DNA of 64,000 nt from Paenibacillus taiwanensis DSM 18679 (GTDB taxonomy: Bacteria > Bacillota > Bacilli > Paenibacillales > Paenibacillaceae): contig NZ_AULE01000023.1 of assembly GCF_000425125.1 (NCBI RefSeq), forward strand, positions 310,001-374,000, read 5' to 3'. This document shows positions 60,897 through 64,000 of this stretch, one piece after another. Every line of letters begins with the position of its first letter. The stretch's first letter is position 1. A program made the position numbers and the translations under genes. The notes beneath the pieces were generated by a model. That model saw nothing but the letters and a program-made list of their open reading frames with translations. It did no database searches and was not told the origin of the DNA.

Positions 60897-61463
60897 ATGT
60901 GGATAACGTCGATACCGATAGGCCAATGGTTGACGATAATGGTTATGGCGCTTGCACTTGGCTTTGACGCTTTTTCTTTGTGTCTGGGCATCGGGATAAA
61001 AGGGATTAGAGGCAGGGATATGGTTCGTATTAGCCTTATGATTGCTTTGTTTCATATTGCCATGCCACTGTTGGGCATTCTGACAGGAATATGGATGAGT
61101 GCTATACTTGGACAGATTACAGTTATTGCGGCTGGAGCCCTATTGGTTATGCTAGGGGCCCATATGGTATACAGCTCTTTTAAAGGTGAATCTTCAGGGT
61201 GGATAGATACAGCTACTTTAGGAGGAACTATGTTATTTGCACTTAGTGTGAGTGTGGATTCCTTCTCGGTTGGTGTATCGTTAGGGATGTATCAATCGCA
61301 TATGTTAATGACGATAACAGCTTTTGGCTTGTTGGGAGGACTTATGTCTATACTAGGCCTGAAGCTGGGCAATCAGGTTGGTCAGCATTTAGGAGAGTAC
61401 GGTGAAGCGGCTGGCGGTGCAATTTTATTGACATTTGGGGTGTTGTTTTTATTGCCTGGCTAA
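60897..61463 (+). CDS. mntP: Manganese efflux pump MntP
   Basis: A 188-residue six-TM protein made of two three-helix halves. Each half carries the family's acidic motif: GFDAFSLCLGIGIKG near 22-36 and SVDSFSVGVSLG near 117-128. MntP exports Mn(II). ATG 60897 has AAGGAG 10 bases upstream; a frame open from 60807 lacks a site. No yybP-ykoY manganese riboswitch is visible upstream. Position between ywlC and ywlE equals ywlD in B. subtilis. Confidence 0.92.
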   Translation: MWITSIPIGQWLTIMVMALALGFDAFSLCLGIGIKGIRGRDMVRISLMIALFHIAMPLLGILTGIWMSAILGQITVIAAGALLVMLGAHMVYSSFKGESSGWIDTATLGGTMLFALSVSVDSFSVGVSLGMYQSHMLMTITAFGLLGGLMSILGLKLGNQVGQHLGEYGEAAGGAILLTFGVLFLLPG

Positions 61464-61552
61464 AAATAGTGTATCATATAGTAGAATTTACTTGCAGATG
61501 ATCGACTATCGAGTGTCTGCTACTTCATTAATAGCAGCGGAGGGGACCTGAC

Positions 61553-62134
61553 ATGACACGCATTTTGTTTGTATGCACTGGCAACACGTGCCGAAGTCCA
61601 ATGGCGGAGTCGATGCTTCGTCATCTGGCACATGAGAGAGGCGTAAATGTAGAAGTGCGTTCAGCTGGGGTGTCGGCTTGGGGCGATGCACCGATGTCGG
61701 AGCACGCGCACAGCGTCTTGGAGAAATGGGAGATGCCTCATGAAGGCTTTCATTCACAAGGGCTGGCGGCATCGTTAGTAGCGTGGGCAGATTTGATCCT
61801 GACTCTGACACACGGTCATAAGCAGCATGTTTTGCAGCGGTATCCACAAGCGGCGGATAAGGTGTACACACTTAAAGAATATGTGAGTACCGATGAAGGT
61901 GCTTTATTGGCGCAAGAGCAAATGCATGCTTTAATTGCAGAGCTGCAATTAAAGCTGGCAATGGGGGAGCAGCCGACTCCGGAGGAAATGCAACTGCTGA
62001 ACCGGCTTCAACAGCAGGCACCAGAAACAGATATTGCTGATCCTTATGGTGGTTCATTGGAGCAGTATGTGCAGACGGCAGAAGATATTAAAGCATCGTT
62101 GTACCTTTTGCTGGACAAGCTCATAAAAAAATAA
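61553..62134 (+). CDS. ywlE: Low-molecular-weight protein arginine phosphatase YwlE
   Basis: A 193-residue LMW-PTP-fold enzyme. The P-loop is CTGNTCRSP near residues 9-17; the Thr after Asn is the residue linked to phospho-arginine preference in YwlE. The general acid Asp lies in DIADPYGGS near 160. Relative to the ~150-residue YwlE it has a longer segment before that motif (about 120-155, Gln/Glu-rich helix). It reverses McsB protein arginine phosphorylation. ATG 61553 follows GGAGGGGACCTGAC. Confidence 0.94.
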   Translation: MTRILFVCTGNTCRSPMAESMLRHLAHERGVNVEVRSAGVSAWGDAPMSEHAHSVLEKWEMPHEGFHSQGLAASLVAWADLILTLTHGHKQHVLQRYPQAADKVYTLKEYVSTDEGALLAQEQMHALIAELQLKLAMGEQPTPEEMQLLNRLQQQAPETDIADPYGGSLEQYVQTAEDIKASLYLLLDKLIKK

Positions 62135-62135
62135 A

Positions 62136-62164
62136 TTGCGTTTGTTTTCGTAATGCGTTATGAT
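62136..62164 (+). promoter_or_regulatory. Sigma-A promoter of the riboswitch-rpiB-ywlG-glyA unit
   Basis: TTGCGT, 17-base spacer, TATGAT; start near 62171, a few bases before the riboswitch. It begins directly after the ywlE stop codon. Confidence 0.65.
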
Positions 62165-62177
62165 TTGGCTAACTAAC

Positions 62178-62257
62178 ACGGGTTCGATGTAACTGGCGAC
62201 AAGAGTGGATGAAACCACGATGGAGCATCGAACGATACGGCCGGTCGCCTGGGCAGA
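62178..62257 (+). promoter_or_regulatory. ZTP riboswitch (pfl motif)
   Basis: All conserved blocks of the pfl/ZTP aptamer are present in order: P1 strand GTTCGATG (62182-62189), AACTGGCGACA, a GTGG/CCAC hairpin (62205-62216), GGAGCATCGAAC closing P1 (62226-62233), and the 3' pseudoknot domain CCGGTCGCCTGGGCA (62241-62255). A terminator follows. ZTP (and ZMP/AICAR-type ligands) signal folate one-carbon shortage; the known response is to raise expression of genes such as glyA, which is the third gene downstream. Confidence 0.93.
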
Positions 62258-62258
62258 G

Positions 62259-62297
62259 GAGCAAAGTATGTTTTCGAACATACTTGTGCTCTTTTTT
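62259..62297 (+). terminator. Expression-platform terminator of the ZTP riboswitch
   Basis: Stem of GAGCA/TGCTC plus AAGTATGT/ACATACTT with one bulged G (62259-62271 with 62278-62291), followed by six T. Ligand binding to the aptamer should disfavour it. Downstream to rpiB there are two TATAAT-like boxes (62344-62349, 62458-62463) without a properly spaced -35. Confidence 0.85.
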
Positions 62298-62507
62298 GTT
62301 ATCCTACAACCAAAGATGTAACACCTTTCCTCTGAAAATTAGTTATAATAGAGGTGTCTAACAAGCCTTTTTCCGTGCGCACGTGTGCCTGTTCATGATA
62401 AGGAATAGGAGGTAGGACAGCCCATAGGGCTTGACTGATCCAATCCTTTGATTTGGGTATAATAGGATGCAGGTGTGCACGACTAATGATACAGGAGGAA
62501 ACAACAG

Positions 62508-62966
62508 ATGAAGATTGCAATTGGCGCCGATCATGCCGGCGTGAATCTGAAGCAGGATATCATTGCGGTGATTGAGCAGCTTGGACATGAAGTGGTGGAC
62601 TTAGGATGCGACTGTTCCACTTCCGTAGATTATCCGGATTATGCGTTGCCCGTAGCTGAAATGGTGGCGAAGCAGGAAGCGGATCGTGGGGTGCTTATTT
62701 GCGGGACTGGGATCGGTATGTCGATTGCAGCCAATAAAGTACGGGGCGTTCGCTGTGCATTAGTTCACGACTTGTTCTCTGCGAAAGCAACTCGGGAACA
62801 CAATGACACAAACGTAATTGCTCTTGGAGAACGTGTGATAGGTCCTGGACTAGCACAAGAAATCGTTCGCACTTGGCTTTCGACAGATTTCAGCCAAGGT
62901 GAGCGTCATATTGGCCGTCTTCGCAAGGTCGAGCTGATTGAGCAAACCTATCATTCCACTCCTTAG
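62508..62966 (+). CDS. rpiB: Ribose-5-phosphate isomerase B
   Basis: A 152-residue enzyme of the RpiB/LacAB fold, interconverting ribose-5-P and ribulose-5-P. Seen: IGADHAGVNLKQDI near residue 5-18, GVLICGTGIGMSIAANKVRGVRCALVHD near 62-89 with the catalytic Cys, and EHNDTNVIALGERVIG near 97-112. AGGAGG lies 10 bases before ATG 62508. First gene after the ZTP riboswitch; ribose-5-phosphate also feeds purine synthesis, which fits that control. Confidence 0.96.
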   Translation: MKIAIGADHAGVNLKQDIIAVIEQLGHEVVDLGCDCSTSVDYPDYALPVAEMVAKQEADRGVLICGTGIGMSIAANKVRGVRCALVHDLFSAKATREHNDTNVIALGERVIGPGLAQEIVRTWLSTDFSQGERHIGRLRKVELIEQTYHSTP

Positions 62967-62981
62967 AATGGAGGAAGAGTG

Positions 62982-63572
62982 ATGACGAAACCAGATTATA
63001 TTCGGCAGATTCATGCAGAAGCAGAGGCTGCGGCTCACGCGTTAGCAGATGCAGCCCAGTTGTCACCAGGCCAGTTAGTCATTATCGGATGCAGCACAAG
63101 CGAAGTAATCGGACAACGGATCGGCACTTCAGGAACGATAGAGCTTGCCACTGCGTTGTATGCAGGTATTGAACTGCTAAGAACGAAGTACGGCGCCCAA
63201 TTGGCTTTTCAATGCTGTGAGCATCTGAATAGAGCCCTTGTTGTGGAGCGGACGACCTGTGAGCGTTTGCGGCTTGATGAAGTTAATGCCGTTCCCGTAC
63301 CAAAGGCAGGGGGATCAATGGCTGCGATAGCTTATACAAGCTTTGCCCAACCTTGTCTGGTAGAGACGATATCCGCAGATGCGGGTATTGATATTGGAGA
63401 AACTTTAATTGGTATGCATTTGAAGCGGGTAGCTGTTCCGCTACGTACTTCCGTTAAATCCATTGGAGCAGCGAGAGTAACAATGGCGATGACACGTCCT
63501 AAGCTAATTGGCGGGGAACGTGCCGTATACCGCTTACCGGACACAAATTCACTACAGTTGTCTTGTGAATAA
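62982..63572 (+). CDS. ywlG: UPF0340 family protein YwlG
   Basis: A 196-residue conserved Bacilli protein of unknown function. Features: a helical N-terminus, LVIIGCSTSEVIGQRIGTSG near 30-48, FQCCEHLNRALVVER near 77-91 and SADAGIDIGETLIGMHLKRVAVPLR near 130-154. It always sits near glyA in Bacilli, so a link to glycine/folate or nucleotide metabolism is possible. Start ATG 62982 (GTG at 62979 is in frame directly before it) behind GGAGGAAGAG; 15 bases after rpiB. Confidence 0.9.
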   Translation: MTKPDYIRQIHAEAEAAAHALADAAQLSPGQLVIIGCSTSEVIGQRIGTSGTIELATALYAGIELLRTKYGAQLAFQCCEHLNRALVVERTTCERLRLDEVNAVPVPKAGGSMAAIAYTSFAQPCLVETISADAGIDIGETLIGMHLKRVAVPLRTSVKSIGAARVTMAMTRPKLIGGERAVYRLPDTNSLQLSCE

Positions 63573-63645
63573 CAAGTTCTGTTGCAGCCTTTACGCCTAT
63601 GCGTTGCATGTATAAGGTAAATTATATTTGGGAGGGTTTGAACTT

Positions 63646-64000
63646 ATGGTTGAACAATTGAGACAGCAAGATCCAGCCGTATTGGAAGCTATGAACTTGG
63701 AGCTTCAACGTCAACGCCACAACATTGAGCTTATCGCATCAGAGAATATTGTTAGTGAAGCAGTAATTGAAGCGATGGGTACGGTATTGACGAATAAATA
63801 CGCAGAGGGTTATCCAGGACGCCGTTATTATGGCGGCTGTGAGCATGTAGATATTGTAGAAGATATCGCACGCGATCGCGCAAAAGAGCTGTTTGGCGCT
63901 GAGCATGTAAACGTTCAGCCGCATTCCGGTGCTCAAGCCAACATGGCTGTATATTTGGCAGCTCTGCAACCGGGTGATACTGTTCTTGGTATGAACCTGG
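63646..64000 (+). CDS. glyA: Serine hydroxymethyltransferase, N-terminal part (3' truncated)
   Basis: The first 118 codons of glyA; the frame is still open at the window end. GGGAGGG precedes ATG 63646. Seen: [37 protein letters not shown], the conserved substrate and PLP-binding start of SHMT, and [16 protein letters not shown]. The PLP lysine is beyond the window. The enzyme converts serine and tetrahydrofolate to glycine and methylene-THF. Third gene behind the ZTP riboswitch, its best-known kind of target. Confidence 0.97.
   Translation, partial: MVEQLRQQDPAVLEAMNLELQRQRHNIELIASENIVSEAVIEAMGTVLTNKYAEGYPGRRYYGGCEHVDIVEDIARDRAKELFGAEHVNVQPHSGAQANMAVYLAALQPGDTVLGMNL

Overview
The window looks like a chromosomal segment of a spore-forming, moderate-GC Firmicute of the Paenibacillus type. 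The grounds are strong GGAGG-type ribosome binding sites, several TTG/GTG starts, a YesM/YesN-type sensor-regulator pair next to LplB/YtcP-type sugar permeases, CcpA-like cre sites, the sporulation gene spoIIR, and a right-hand block (prfA-prmC-spoIIR-ywlC-mntP-ywlE-rpiB-ywlG-glyA) in the order known from Bacillus subtilis. The genus is an inference. No rRNA, tRNA, insertion sequence, prophage or CRISPR array was seen.

Layout. 1-732: 3' end of glnS. 0.9-7.9 kb: a short-chain dehydrogenase, a Gfo/Idh-MocA dehydrogenase with a xylose-isomerase-like TIM barrel partner, a VanW-domain membrane protein, an exported NlpC/P60 hydrolase and an OsmC-like protein. 8.1-19.6 kb: a mannoside locus (sensor kinase, AraC-type response regulator, two permeases, binding lipoprotein, GH125 and GH38 alpha-mannosidases). 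19.7-25.8 kb: an exported alpha/beta hydrolase, an M24 peptidase, then deoB and tkt behind a promoter with a cre site. 25.9-33.0 kb, minus strand: a second mannose block (AraC regulator, phosphomannose isomerase fused to a kinase-like N-terminal region, ROK sugar kinase, divergent GH38-like enzyme) with the parts to take mannosides to fructose-6-phosphate. 33.5-41.7 kb: an orphan TorD-like chaperone, a TetR-controlled paired SMR pump, cardiolipin synthase, an orphan Fur-box-linked siderophore ATPase, L-serine dehydratase (sdaAB-sdaAA) and type 2 IPP isomerase. 42.1-45.3 kb: a complete ECF vitamin-type transporter. 45.7-51.6 kb: a secreted glycerophosphodiesterase with an UgpB/A/E-type ABC system. 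51.9-54.3 kb: lineage-specific proteins. 54.5-64 kb: a predicted small transcript, then the conserved translation/sporulation block ending in a ZTP riboswitch in front of rpiB-ywlG-glyA, with glyA cut by the window end.

How the parts work together. The two mannose blocks are complementary. The first senses and imports oligomannosides and trims them with GH125 and GH38 enzymes. The second supplies the kinase and isomerase that bring mannose into glycolysis, and deoB/tkt next door are pentose-phosphate functions. None of the three ABC importers carries its own complete set of parts: the mannoside and glycerophosphodiester systems lack an ATPase (a shared MsmX-type subunit is the usual solution), and the siderophore ATPase lacks a permease.

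Most notable signals: the ZTP riboswitch; the isomerase fused to a degenerate P-loop kinase-like region; a glycerophosphodiesterase that appears to contain a decayed second copy of its own barrel; a triplicated Met-rich exported protein; a predicted ~60-nt terminated transcript before ychF; a parS-like palindrome split by 7 bp; and a repeat-bearing leader before the ECF transporter.
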